Assembly: GCA_017471245.1 (NCBI GenBank)
Contig: JAFUVB010000024.1
Coordinates: forward strand, 1-44,550
Source of the DNA: Prevotella sp.
GTDB taxonomy: Bacteria > Bacteroidota > Bacteroidia > Bacteroidales > Bacteroidaceae
Reading direction: 5' to 3'
DNA: 44,550 nucleotides
The position numbers were made by a program, and so were the translations under genes. Under the pieces are notes generated by a model. The model was not told the origin of the DNA. It was given only the letters and a program-made list of their open reading frames with translations, and ran no database searches. Of the stretch, positions 1 to 8,739 are shown in pieces. Positions within the stretch are counted from its first letter, which is position 1. Every line of letters starts with the position of its first letter.

Positions 1-645
1 GTTCACGTCGGTCTTTGCCTTGAAAGCCTCCATCTTGTCGTTGCCCTGTGCCAGATAGTCGATGCTCACCACACGGTATTGGGCTTTCGGGTCGATTTCC
101 TGGCCGTGGAGCAGGGCAGACTTCAGTTTCTTGTCCTTGCTGAACACCAGTTTCACGCCGCTGCTTACTGCCTCGCCGCCCGTGGTTGCCATTTCGCCGA
201 ACAACTGCAACACCTTCTCGCCCGTCATCGTGAAGAAGCAAATCTTGTTCTCAAACGGGGCCACTTCCAGCACGTCGCCATAGGTAACCTTCCCTTTGGC
301 GAATGCCGCGCGGATGCCGCCCATGTTATACACACCGAACACAGGCTTCTCGCCGTAGGCCTTTCCGCCCCACACCAGGATGTCAGCCAGCAGGTTCGAC
401 AGTTCGCTCTCCGGGCGCTGCGCCGCCATGTAGCGCGCAATCTCGCCCACCACAGGCGACATCACGCTGTCTACTCTCTGCTTGAACGGAGCGAGAAACG
501 CTTCTGCTTCAGCGTCGGCCTTGTATCGCTTGTCAACGAGAATCCTGCTTCGCTCTATGCCGTTCATCTCGTAGTGGGAGCGGCACGATGCAACCATCAT
601 GGCTGTTCCCATGAATGCTGCCAGAATCAAACTCTTGTTATTCAT
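1..645 (-). CDS. 5'-nucleotidase C-terminal domain lipoprotein (3' end outside window)
   Basis: The minus-strand reading frame from ATG at 645 is open to the window edge (215 codons, C-terminus missing). It begins with a lipoprotein signal peptide ending at Cys21 (LAAFMGTAMMVASC). The rest matches the 5_nucleotid_C domain, with ESELSNLLADI, YNMGGIRA and YGDVLEVAPFEN in the usual order. In Bacteroidetes this domain is often encoded apart from its metallophosphatase partner as a neighbouring gene, which would lie off the window. The likely role is hydrolysis of nucleotides or UDP-sugars at the cell envelope; the substrate cannot be read from the sequence. The start is fixed by the signal peptide and by a full promoter whose -7 box ends four bases before the ATG. 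Confidence 0.85.
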   Translation of the reverse strand, partial: MNNKSLILAAFMGTAMMVASCRSHYEMNGIERSRILVDKRYKADAEAEAFLAPFKQRVDSVMSPVVGEIARYMAAQRPESELSNLLADILVWGGKAYGEKPVFGVYNMGGIRAAFAKGKVTYGDVLEVAPFENKICFFTMTGEKVLQLFGEMATTGGEAVSSGVKLVFSKDKKLKSALLHGQEIDPKAQYRVVSIDYLAQGNDKMEAFKAKTDVN

Positions 646-649
646 ACCG

Positions 650-680
650 CAAAAATACAAAAAAAATGGTTTACGGGCAA
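650..680 (-). promoter_or_regulatory. Promoter of the 5'-nucleotidase lipoprotein gene, apparently leaderless
   Basis: On the minus strand TTTG (677-680) is followed after exactly 19 bases by TATTTTTG (650-657), matching the Bacteroidetes -33/-7 consensus. The -7 box ends at 650 and the ATG starts at 645, so the expected transcription start falls on or next to the start codon. Confidence 0.65.
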
Positions 681-732
681 ATAAAAACATCATTTTCATT
701 TAAAAAAGCACAAGCCGCGCACCCGTAGATCA

Positions 733-815
733 TTATATGGTGCAAAGATACTCTTTATTCTTGTTACCACCAAATATTCTTTATAAAAATGAGTCAAAGA
801 ACCGTCCCTGTGATT
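733..815 (-). repeat. 83-bp direct repeat, copy A (solo RAYT-element end)
   Basis: These 83 bases recur at 1784-1866 with four mismatches and no gaps. The segment holds a left-pointing promoter (TTTG 771-774, 20 bases, TATCTTTG 743-750) and ends with the motif AAAGAACCGTCCC. Copy B lies directly upstream of a decayed RAYT-type transposase, so copy A is best read as a solitary copy of that element's promoter end. Its promoter points to the 5'-nucleotidase gene at 1-645 and could act as a second promoter for it. Confidence 0.75.
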
Positions 816-826
816 CGATGTCCTTC

Positions 827-1294
827 TTATAACAGTTTGATCTCTTTAACGATATAATTTTTTAAGTGATTTGTCATTTTCTGGTCTGTATCGTATATAT
901 TATTAGTATACGAATCTGCTTCATTATAAGGAGGTTCAAAGAGAATACCAAGATCAAGAATCTTCTTAATATCATTATCAACGTGATACCACCCTTCTTC
1001 TTCCGTAAACCATGAAATACTTATTCCTTTTATATATTTAGTGGCATCTTTGGGATTTTCCCATGGAGTTGTCGTTGTCGTTACAGAACATTTTAATGGT
1101 AAATCTTGAAGATATATCTCCAAAACCTTCGAGAATGGCTTCCCGACGAAGTATGCCTTTTGGTCAATGAAGTTCTTCTGTAGATACTGAACGGTATCAC
1201 CATTCACTTCATCCAATCTATAATGCTTGAAACTTTGTGCATTTATGCTGATAGTCAGTAAAATTGCTGCTAATGTAAATAATATTTTTTTCAT
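827..1294 (-). CDS. Small secreted protein of unknown function, possible accessory immunity protein
   Basis: 155 residues from the ATG at 1294, which directly opens a signal peptide (MKKILFTLAAILLTISINAQ); an in-frame upstream ATG at 1315 would add seven residues and spoil it. The mature part has no catalytic motif that I recognise. It contains a GKPFSKVLEIYLQDLPLKC segment and ends NYIVKEIKLL. It lies between two copies of an 83-bp repeat and is close to the RHS toxin cluster, on the same strand and with the same AT-rich base use. Small exported proteins in this position are often orphan immunity genes; that role is inference from context only. Confidence 0.6.
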   Translation of the reverse strand: MKKILFTLAAILLTISINAQSFKHYRLDEVNGDTVQYLQKNFIDQKAYFVGKPFSKVLEIYLQDLPLKCSVTTTTTPWENPKDATKYIKGISISWFTEEEGWYHVDNDIKKILDLGILFEPPYNEADSYTNNIYDTDQKMTNHLKNYIVKEIKLL

Positions 1295-1392
1295 AATAAT
1301 AATATAGTTCTCCACATCTGAAATATTGAAGTTTTTTTCCTTTATCAGGCTTAAGAGTCTTTACAGAAGAGATACTATTTTGCTCACCATTG

Positions 1393-1458
1393 GGGATCAC
1401 GGGGGCGGTTCTTTGATTCATTCTAGGGATCACGGGGACGGTTCTTTGGTTTATTCTA
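1393..1458 (-). repeat. Two tandem 33-bp REP-like units
   Basis: Two head-to-tail copies (1393-1425 and 1426-1458, 30 of 33 bases identical) each carry GGATCACGGGG and CGGTTCTTTG. This is the reverse complement of the AAAGAACCGTCCC motif in the 83-bp repeats on the other side of the transposase remnant. Inverted terminal motifs around a Y1-type transposase are typical of REP/RAYT elements. The second copy contains the stop codon of the transposase remnant. Confidence 0.7.
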
Positions 1459-1767
1459 TATCCGTTGAATGATACCATAAGAGACACCTGTAATTCTGGA
1501 GAGTTGCCGTACCCCACCACCAAATTCCTTCAATGCTTGCAAAAGATCATTCCGCTGCTCCTTTGGGAGTGCCTGAATGTCGAGAGGGTTGGTCATTCCA
1601 TATCTTTCGAAAAGAAACTGGCAATTTGACCGTTTTGTCTGCTGCCGAAGAAAATCAAGCATGCGCAAGTAGTCTTCATCTTCTTCAAAGATGTCCTGCC
1701 GGTTGATACCACGGAGCATCACGTGATAGATGCCAGTGCCGCTTTTCTCTCTCTTTTGTCGGGGCAT
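1456..1767 (-). pseudogene. RAYT (IS200-like Y1) transposase, internally deleted
   Basis: The 103-codon frame begins with the typical RAYT N-terminus (MPRQKREKSGTGIYHVMLRG, then NRQDIFEEDEDYLRMLDFL). Near residue 50 it jumps to a C-terminal segment with a helix-turn-helix (GGGVRQLSRITGVSYGIIQRI). Full-length family members are about 230-300 residues. The missing middle would hold the HUH metal-binding motif and the catalytic tyrosine, so the product cannot transpose. A promoter inside the adjacent 83-bp repeat (1794-1825) points into the gene. Flanking repeats with opposite orientation of the AACCGTCCC motif support a REP/RAYT origin. Confidence 0.8.
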
Positions 1768-1783
1768 AGAATGCTTGTTTACG

Positions 1784-1866
1784 TTATATAGCGCAAAGAT
1801 ACTCTTTATTCTTGTTACCACCAAATATTCTTTATAAGAATGAGTCAAAGAAACGTCCCTGTGATT
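1784..1866 (-). repeat. 83-bp direct repeat, copy B with left-pointing promoter
   Basis: Second copy of the 733-815 repeat. It holds TTTG at 1822-1825 and TATCTTTG at 1794-1801 on the minus strand, separated by 20 bases, just upstream of the RAYT remnant. The right end carries AAAGAAACGTCCC, one base different from copy A. Confidence 0.75.
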
Positions 1867-1897
1867 GACTGTGATTGACAAAATTAGAGTCCCCTGT

Positions 1898-2584
1898 TCA
1901 CCTTGATTCTTCAATGCTTATCTTGATGGGGATTGCAAGAATCTTTTGAGGTATGTTTTTACCAGACGCCAAGTGGGTGGACAAATATAAATCTTTGTTC
2001 ATATAAATACCTTTTGCTTCTACATCTAATGTTATTGACCTTACTCGCATATTATACTCTGCTAATATTGCCGTCAAGTCTGTTGCTAACGTTGTTGTAT
2101 TTATGACTTTTTCTATCTGTGACATGTTATTACATTTAATTTCAGGTAAGTCTCGTGAAACAGCAACAGCGATGTCGCTGAAATCTGATAGATTGCAATG
2201 AAGGCAATTCAGACATTTGCCCTTATAGTTACTTAAAATAACTCTTATACATGTTTTCAGTTCTTGTAGGGTTTTCCTGTATTCTCTCTGCTTTTTGGCA
2301 ATTGGAACATCTGCCAGGTTCTTAGCCTTTTTCTTGATGTCATCAACAAAATAATTAGTACTATACGGCATTGTTATATTAATGCAATCACTATCTACTG
2401 CCACGGCATAACACTTATATGAAAGTGAATCTGCATCCTGAATGAAGCAAATACTTTCAGATTCTGTCAGAGTAAGCATATAAACTTCGGATTGTCTATT
2501 GTCAATCTGGGCACAAGAAGAAAGTAATACCAGAGTAATAAAAAAAGTCGCATATGTCCTATAAAATCTCATCATGTAAATCAT
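1898..2584 (-). CDS. Exported lipoprotein, candidate immunity protein of the RHS toxin
   Basis: About 228 residues with a lipoprotein signal peptide (RTYATFFITLVLLSSC). The mature part has a CLNCLHC cysteine cluster near the middle and no recognised enzyme motif. I chose the ATG at 2584 because it overlaps the RHS stop codon as ATGA, a sign of translational coupling; ATGs at 2575 or 2572 are also possible and still give a signal peptide. It directly follows a toxin whose tip looks like a peptidoglycan amidase. Known immunity proteins against such enzymes act in the periplasm, so an exported lipoprotein fits. The gene is AT-rich like the toxin tip and unlike the RHS core. The immunity role is inferred from position and export, not from homology. 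Confidence 0.7.
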   Translation of the reverse strand: MIYMMRFYRTYATFFITLVLLSSCAQIDNRQSEVYMLTLTESESICFIQDADSLSYKCYAVAVDSDCINITMPYSTNYFVDDIKKKAKNLADVPIAKKQREYRKTLQELKTCIRVILSNYKGKCLNCLHCNLSDFSDIAVAVSRDLPEIKCNNMSQIEKVINTTTLATDLTAILAEYNMRVRSITLDVEAKGIYMNKDLYLSTHLASGKNIPQKILAIPIKISIEESR

Positions 2585-5500
2585 CTTCCCCTTTTCCATA
2601 ATTCTGTTTTTATTCCTTGATTGTAATAATCACGAGCACCAGCCCCATTTAAACCCTTATAATGCCCGTCTAACCCTAAATAAAAATATTCCACATGTCC
2701 AGTGACTCCACCAGAGAAACCGCTTTGATAGACAACACCATTCTTTGGAGTGTATTTGTTTGGATTTGTATAAGTTCTTGGCTGTCCCCATACTTGACGA
2801 AACCAATTTCCCATATCTTCAGCAAACATGAAGTAGTTTCTTCCGTCGTTTCCTTTCCGTGTCTGGCCTGAGATAAACGGTATTTCTATACCAGCCAGAT
2901 TTAACGCATAACTTAATCTCGCAGCACAAGCATAGTTATATTCAGGAAGTCCGATAGAACGGTAAAAATCTTGCGGGGTCTTGTATTTTTTGAGAGATTG
3001 GGTATATATATCATGTATCTTTTCTAGTTGTTTTTGGGTTGGTCCACCATGCATGGCTTCATTAAAAATATAATTAAATGCACCCGTTATTGCCCCATTT
3101 GCAAACTTTCCTCCCCCTATCTCATCAATAGTTCCACTTAGTACAGCATTACCGACAATCTTACCAACATACCCCATCTCAGTTTTTTTTAGGACAAATG
3201 CATTAATACTAGACATGCTCCCCATCATGAAACCGTGGAATACATTTCCACCTTGCACACCTTCAAGCCAACCTTGTGAGAACGTGTGTTTAAACAGTTG
3301 TTCCCATATAGTACCATCACCTGAGGCGAAATTTAAGAAGCCACTTGCGCCACCGACCAATGCTCCTGTAAAGGTACTCTTCGCAATTTGTCCAATATTC
3401 GCTCCGTTAAGTAAGGCACCTGTCAAAGCACCTGCAGCACCTCCTGCAGCCCCAGCAATTATAGCAATGCCAAGGCCACTACCAGAACCTGCAGTAACAA
3501 CAGATACGGCGATACCTACAATAGAGGCTGTGATTGATTTCCAGTTCTTACTGAACCAACTATATCCTGTGGGGTCGATGAGCGACAGGGGATTGTTCAG
3601 ACAATAGGCGTAGCGGTTGAGGCTTTGGGTGAAGTCGGGAGCCTGAATAATCGGGTCGGGCGAGAGGAATCGGCCGATAACGGGGTCGTACATCCGACCG
3701 TCCATGTTCACCAACTCGAACAGGTCGATATGCTCATGCCCCGTAAATCCGTAGGGATTGAGCGCATCGGCATCGGCAATCTCATCGTAATAGTTCCATG
3801 TGTCGGGATTCCGGCGACGGCCCCAGGCATCGTAACTCAGTTCCTGCACGATATTGCCAGATGCATCGGATATGGCGATGACCGAGCCGAGGTGGTCGTG
3901 ATGCAGGTAACGGATTGTGCTGCTGCTGCCCGTCCTCTCCATGACGGCCACAGTCTGACCGCCTGCGAAGATATAGAAAATCTTCGTGGTGATGCCGCTT
4001 TTCTGTTTCTCCTCAAAGAGATTATCCACGTACAGCCGGGTCTCGGCCACACCGCCGACACTCTGAACGGCCTTAATGCGCTGGCCGTGCGCGCCGTAAG
4101 TGATGTCGAGCGCACGGCCTCCCTTTGCGATGTGGGTGATTTTGTTGTATGAGTTGTACGAAATGTCGTCCCATTCCACGGGCTGGTATGAAGAGGCGGA
4201 GAACGATTGCAGGCGGTTGCCACTGGATGCATAGGTGAAACTGCCACCTACATCTGATTTTGAGAGAATGTTGCCGGCTGCATCATAGGTCATCTCCTGC
4301 GTTGTCATCCCGTTTTTCTTCACCGTGGTGAGGCGGTCGAGTGTGTCGTAGGCAAAGGACTCCGTGAGATCGCGCAGGATGTCGGTTCGGCTTGTCAGGT
4401 TGCCCACGGCATTGAAGCCGTATGCCCAACTCAGTTTTCCCGGCGTGGTGATGCTCTCCACGTAGCCCTTCTGTGCGTTGTACACCTTATTTATATATAA
4501 ACCGTTGCCGAGATGCTGCTGCTTCACCTGTCCGCGGGCGGTCAGCGAATCTATCTGCCACAGCATGGTTCCGGGTCCCAGCCATTTCACACCGGTCAGT
4601 ATTCCGTTCTCGCTGTAGATGTTCTCCACGGCTAATCCGTTTGGGTATGCCACTGTGCTCACCTTGCCCATGGCATTGTAGGGGGTGGCTACGGTATAAG
4701 TGTTGCCGTCGATGGTTTCCTTCCGGACTACCTGCCTTCCGTAGTTGTCGTAGGTGTATTCTATCTTGTGGCCGTTTGTGGCCTCCACCTTGGTTACCTT
4801 TCCGGGCACCTTGGTATCGTAGGTGGTGGTGATAGTGATGTCGGGGCGAGTCTCCTTTGTTACGCGACCGCCGCAGTCGTATTCGTATTCCACCACCACA
4901 TTGCCCGGCAGGGTGGACGACGTGAGTTGTCCGAAAGCATCGTATGTGTATGTCGTGGTGCCGGTGTCGGCATCGGTCTGAGATGTCTTGTTCCCGAAGA
5001 CATCGTAAGCCATCGTGAGTGTTGTCTGGGGAGCACAGACCGTTGTACAGTTGCCATCTGCATCGTAAGTGTAGATGATGGTGTTGCCGTCGGCATCGGT
5101 ACTGTTTATAAGATGACCACTCTGATTGGTTTTCTTTATGGTGGAATGACCTAATGGGTCAGTGGTTGTAGTAGTCAGACCATTGTAACTCATGGTGTAA
5201 GAATTCCCGTCAGGTGAGGTCTGGCAGATAATACGTCCCATGTCATCATATTCATTCACATTCCAGTAGACGGCATCGCCTGGGAAATAAGGCTCGGATG
5301 TGCGCCACACCTGTCCTTTTTCATTATATTCGGTGTCTATGTATATCTTCTGCCCGTACAATCCCCCGGTGACTTTTCGCAAAGAGCGTCCAAGACAATC
5401 GAAGAACTCAAATACGTATGGATTGCCCGTGCTCTTAGTGTACTGATAAAAAAGAGCGTGCTGTGGTGCGTCGGTCATGTTCCTGCTCCATCCCGTCGAA

Positions 5501-8500
5501 TATAGCGTAGTGTCAATGGGAGTGGAAGACTGTAACAATTCGCCAAAACTGTTGTAGGAATTGGTTGTGGTGATACCGTCTGGTTCTGTTGATGTCAAAG
5601 GAACTCCTAAGATCTCGTCTACTGTATAGGATGTAGTAAATCCCAGCGTATTGGTCGTCGTGGTGATGAACCTGCCTTTTTCATCATATGTCGACTGCTG
5701 GATGCGCTCTTCTCCGCCAGAAAGAGATTGAAGGGTACTTTGGGTGATGTTGCCAAATTGATCATGCGTATAGGTCTTCTTGGTAGCACCATATGGTTTA
5801 TAAGGTTCAATATATTCAGCAGAAAGTATGCCTGTGTCTTGATTGTATTCAAATTTCGAAGTGTGATAAACCTGTCCGTCTTCGTTTCCTTTCGAAACGG
5901 AAGATTCTGTTAGTCTTCCTAAATACCAGTGGTCTTCATCATTGGTATAGGTGCTGTTTGTAATAGTGGTAAGTCCATCGCCATTTACAGTACTTATATA
6001 TGTGACATTGCCAAAGTCATCGAAGGATGTATGTGTTTTTGTATAGGAGGTTTCCGTTTCACTTTGATAATCAAACGTGTATTCTTCTGTTTGTAAAGTT
6101 TGGTAACTATAAGTGCAGTTTCCTGATGGATGTGAGAAGGTTTTCAGACTTTGATATGAGTCCTTTTCTGCTGTTTTCCGTAGACCGAGATAGGTCTCGG
6201 AGTGTTTCGTGGCAGTAAGATATTGATTGTCGTCTATATCTGTCTCAACAATCTCTTTTGTTCCTGTCGTGTTGTCACGTATGGTCAGTCTCTCGAATCC
6301 CAACACTCCTCTGCCTCGTCTGTGTATCAAGGCATTGTCATAAAAATATGTTTTGGTGTTTTGTCCTCCGATACCATTTGGCGTGGCAACACCATATACT
6401 ACAGGCCATGGCGAAGAGAAAGACGTAAGAGGATATCTGCATACCGTTCCACGATAGTGAACGTTACGGTCAGAAAGATATTTGTAAGTAATTTCTGTCG
6501 TGTTGTCCCAGCCATCGGTAATGCTTTCCAGCAGATTCCCATACTCAGTGGGCATGCGATACATTTTGTATCCCATCCAGTTGGTGCTGCTCCAGTTGGC
6601 TGTGCATAGGAAATCTGCCTTGCCGTCGCCATTGAAGTCGCCAACATAATAATTGCATTTGTCCATGGGAGGCAGAACCTGACTGCCTGATTGAGCCTCG
6701 AAGTCGGCTGATGCTTTGTTTATATATGCGGTTGGGATGTAGGAGGCATTAGTTGTTTTCTTTATTGCAAACAAATCGTCAAGTCCGTCGCCATTTATAT
6801 CCATCACAAAGATTTGCATCTCTAAGGGATCAAATTTACGGTAGACGTGTTTGATTTCAAAATATCCATCACCTTTTGACAATTCTATATTCCACTGTGT
6901 CCATGCTTGGGAACCTGGGGTGTCGGAAGTTCCAGTTACAAGCATGTCTGTCTTGCCGTCTCCATTGAAATCACCAAAGTTTATGAAGTTCATTTTGTTA
7001 AGATTCGTCTTCAAGATGCCCTCGGTGAAATGCCCTTGTCCATCTGATGTCAGTAACCTATATCCATTGCTCGTGAGATTCATGATTTCAGTCAGTCCAT
7101 CTCCGTCAAAGTCAACATATTCAACTCTGTCCCACTTCTCGCTCACCGTTCCTGTAACGGTGGTATAGAGCCTTAAGGCATACAAAGATGTTGATGATGA
7201 CAATACAAATGCATAATCTTTAGAGTTCTCGTATTTGACAAACAAGTCGGCGGCTCCGTCACCATTCACTTCTACAGTATGTATGGAATATCTTTTCCGA
7301 CTAAGGAATGCCACTTCCTTGTTGCCGAAGGTCATATTGGTGGATGTAGGAGTGGACTTATATACGTAAGTGATGTATTGGCCATTGGATTTCCTTACAA
7401 GAACAGCAAGGTCGTCGACACCATTTCCATAGAAATTGCCGCTTACGGCTTGTATCACCACATCATTGTCATTTTCTGTAATAATCTCTGTTCTTACTAA
7501 TGTTTGTCCGCTGGTAAGCACATTATACTGCCTCGTATTACTTCCACTCAGTAAGTCCATTACTTTTGCAGTGTCAGGTGTTACTATGTGAACTCTTTCC
7601 TGAGTTGACAAGTCCTGTATATTTGTGGGTATGCTGTCAAGATTCTCTGTTTGTGCAGAAAAAGATGCCGATGTCAAATTATACGAACTTGTATATGGCA
7701 TGGTGATGACATCTGTTCGCCCGTCTCCATTGTAATCGCCCGTTATGAGTATTGATTTGTTGATGGCATTGTCTCCAGTTTCGTCTTGCATGTCATCTTC
7801 GGAGATGTCAAATTTGTACGGCCTGTTCCATGTGAATGTCGTGGGACGTTTAGCCGTTCCATCTGCTGTGGATTCACTTATTCCTGTTAGCAAGGATCTG
7901 CCCAAATAGGAGTAATAATTCATCGTATACCTACGTGCTAACGTATTGCCATAATAGTTGTCGATGGTTTTTATTAAATGGGCGTACTTGACAGGTTTAC
8001 CGCATACATAGGTGGTAACAGCATTGGTGTCTTCGATATATGTGAACCTTACCGACGCGTATGGAACAAGATTAGCCGATGAATTGTATGTGTAGTCTAT
8101 TCGCGTTGGGTAAAATTCATTGTTTGCAGAGTTGGATGAATATGAAACAGAAAAACTATTGCCCACAGAGTCTGTTACCCTGGATACAAGCCAAAACATA
8201 GAGGGGGCTGTTGAATTTGTGCCAACTGTTAGGCTACTGGAGGTATATTCAAATGTAAGTCCGTCTTTTGTCTGTACCTTGAATCGGGAAGGATTGCACT
8301 CGCTGCCATAAGCAGTTATCTTTGCGTAGGTTTCGTTCAGGGTACGGTACTCTCTTGTGGTTTCGTTCACTTTATTCGACAAGACGAGTCGGTTACCGTC
8401 AAGTAAAAAAATACTGTCATTTAATGATGCAGTTCCTGTTCGGCCATCGTCTTGTAGGTTCGGGGTTCCCCTGCTGATGATAGACAAGCCAGCCAGGTCG

Positions 8501-8739
8501 AAACCGTAACCTAACAGTCCGTATTTTGTAGAACTGTTGTAAGTGACTGACAATTTGGGCGTCATACCTCCAGTTCCTGTTATCACGGGCAATGGTATGC
8601 TGTATGACACCTGGCCGTTGGGTAAAACAGCAAATTCGTCATCAAGTCTACTTATGACGGCATTATTGGGCAGCATCTGACCATTAACTTGTATTATACA
8701 ATATAGCAGTAGAATCACAGACGTTATATGTCTTTTCAT
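2581..8739 (-). CDS. SpvB/VCBS/RHS polymorphic toxin with Tae4-like amidase C-terminus
   Basis: 2052 residues from the ATG at 8739, which overlaps the upstream stop as ATGA and opens a signal peptide (MKRHITSVILLLYCIIQVNG). Domain order: SpvB-like N-domain (about 20-330; LPNGQVSYSIPLPVITGTGG); FG-GAP/VCBS repeats (about 330-770; DYNGDGRTDV, DFNGDGKTDM, DINGDGLDDL, DFNGDGKADF); YD/RHS repeats (about 780-1720) ending with YLHHDHLGS, GRFLSPDP and NRYAYCLNNPLSLIDPTGY; a Gly/Ala-rich hydrophobic linker (about 1737-1810); and a tip (about 1895-2052) resembling Tae4 amidases. The tip has YACAARLSYALN (Cys about 1938) and VTGHVEYFY (His about 2015), the expected Cys/His pair. The sequence turns AT-rich after the DPTG motif near 3570, as in modular toxins whose tips are exchanged. 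The likely target is peptide cross-bridges of competitor peptidoglycan; the export route is unknown. Confidence 0.88.
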   Translation of the reverse strand: MKRHITSVILLLYCIIQVNGQMLPNNAVISRLDDEFAVLPNGQVSYSIPLPVITGTGGMTPKLSVTYNSSTKYGLLGYGFDLAGLSIISRGTPNLQDDGRTGTASLNDSIFLLDGNRLVLSNKVNETTREYRTLNETYAKITAYGSECNPSRFKVQTKDGLTFEYTSSSLTVGTNSTAPSMFWLVSRVTDSVGNSFSVSYSSNSANNEFYPTRIDYTYNSSANLVPYASVRFTYIEDTNAVTTYVCGKPVKYAHLIKTIDNYYGNTLARRYTMNYYSYLGRSLLTGISESTADGTAKRPTTFTWNRPYKFDISEDDMQDETGDNAINKSILITGDYNGDGRTDVITMPYTSSYNLTSASFSAQTENLDSIPTNIQDLSTQERVHIVTPDTAKVMDLLSGSNTRQYNVLTSGQTLVRTEIITENDNDVVIQAVSGNFYGNGVDDLAVLVRKSNGQYITYVYKSTPTSTNMTFGNKEVAFLSRKRYSIHTVEVNGDGAADLFVKYENSKDYAFVLSSSTSLYALRLYTTVTGTVSEKWDRVEYVDFDGDGLTEIMNLTSNGYRLLTSDGQGHFTEGILKTNLNKMNFINFGDFNGDGKTDMLVTGTSDTPGSQAWTQWNIELSKGDGYFEIKHVYRKFDPLEMQIFVMDINGDGLDDLFAIKKTTNASYIPTAYINKASADFEAQSGSQVLPPMDKCNYYVGDFNGDGKADFLCTANWSSTNWMGYKMYRMPTEYGNLLESITDGWDNTTEITYKYLSDRNVHYRGTVCRYPLTSFSSPWPVVYGVATPNGIGGQNTKTYFYDNALIHRRGRGVLGFERLTIRDNTTGTKEIVETDIDDNQYLTATKHSETYLGLRKTAEKDSYQSLKTFSHPSGNCTYSYQTLQTEEYTFDYQSETETSYTKTHTSFDDFGNVTYISTVNGDGLTTITNSTYTNDEDHWYLGRLTESSVSKGNEDGQVYHTSKFEYNQDTGILSAEYIEPYKPYGATKKTYTHDQFGNITQSTLQSLSGGEERIQQSTYDEKGRFITTTTNTLGFTTSYTVDEILGVPLTSTEPDGITTTNSYNSFGELLQSSTPIDTTLYSTGWSRNMTDAPQHALFYQYTKSTGNPYVFEFFDCLGRSLRKVTGGLYGQKIYIDTEYNEKGQVWRTSEPYFPGDAVYWNVNEYDDMGRIICQTSPDGNSYTMSYNGLTTTTTDPLGHSTIKKTNQSGHLINSTDADGNTIIYTYDADGNCTTVCAPQTTLTMAYDVFGNKTSQTDADTGTTTYTYDAFGQLTSSTLPGNVVVEYEYDCGGRVTKETRPDITITTTYDTKVPGKVTKVEATNGHKIEYTYDNYGRQVVRKETIDGNTYTVATPYNAMGKVSTVAYPNGLAVENIYSENGILTGVKWLGPGTMLWQIDSLTARGQVKQQHLGNGLYINKVYNAQKGYVESITTPGKLSWAYGFNAVGNLTSRTDILRDLTESFAYDTLDRLTTVKKNGMTTQEMTYDAAGNILSKSDVGGSFTYASSGNRLQSFSASSYQPVEWDDISYNSYNKITHIAKGGRALDITYGAHGQRIKAVQSVGGVAETRLYVDNLFEEKQKSGITTKIFYIFAGGQTVAVMERTGSSSTIRYLHHDHLGSVIAISDASGNIVQELSYDAWGRRRNPDTWNYYDEIADADALNPYGFTGHEHIDLFELVNMDGRMYDPVIGRFLSPDPIIQAPDFTQSLNRYAYCLNNPLSLIDPTGYSWFSKNWKSITASIVGIAVSVVTAGSGSGLGIAIIAGAAGGAAGALTGALLNGANIGQIAKSTFTGALVGGASGFLNFASGDGTIWEQLFKHTFSQGWLEGVQGGNVFHGFMMGSMSSINAFVLKKTEMGYVGKIVGNAVLSGTIDEIGGGKFANGAITGAFNYIFNEAMHGGPTQKQLEKIHDIYTQSLKKYKTPQDFYRSIGLPEYNYACAARLSYALNLAGIEIPFISGQTRKGNDGRNYFMFAEDMGNWFRQVWGQPRTYTNPNKYTPKNGVVYQSGFSGGVTGHVEYFYLGLDGHYKGLNGAGARDYYNQGIKTELWKRGR

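Noticed and set aside
3625-5154. Long plus-strand frames opposite the RHS gene
   Set aside because: Shadow frames produced by the codon pattern of the RHS core; no family resemblance.
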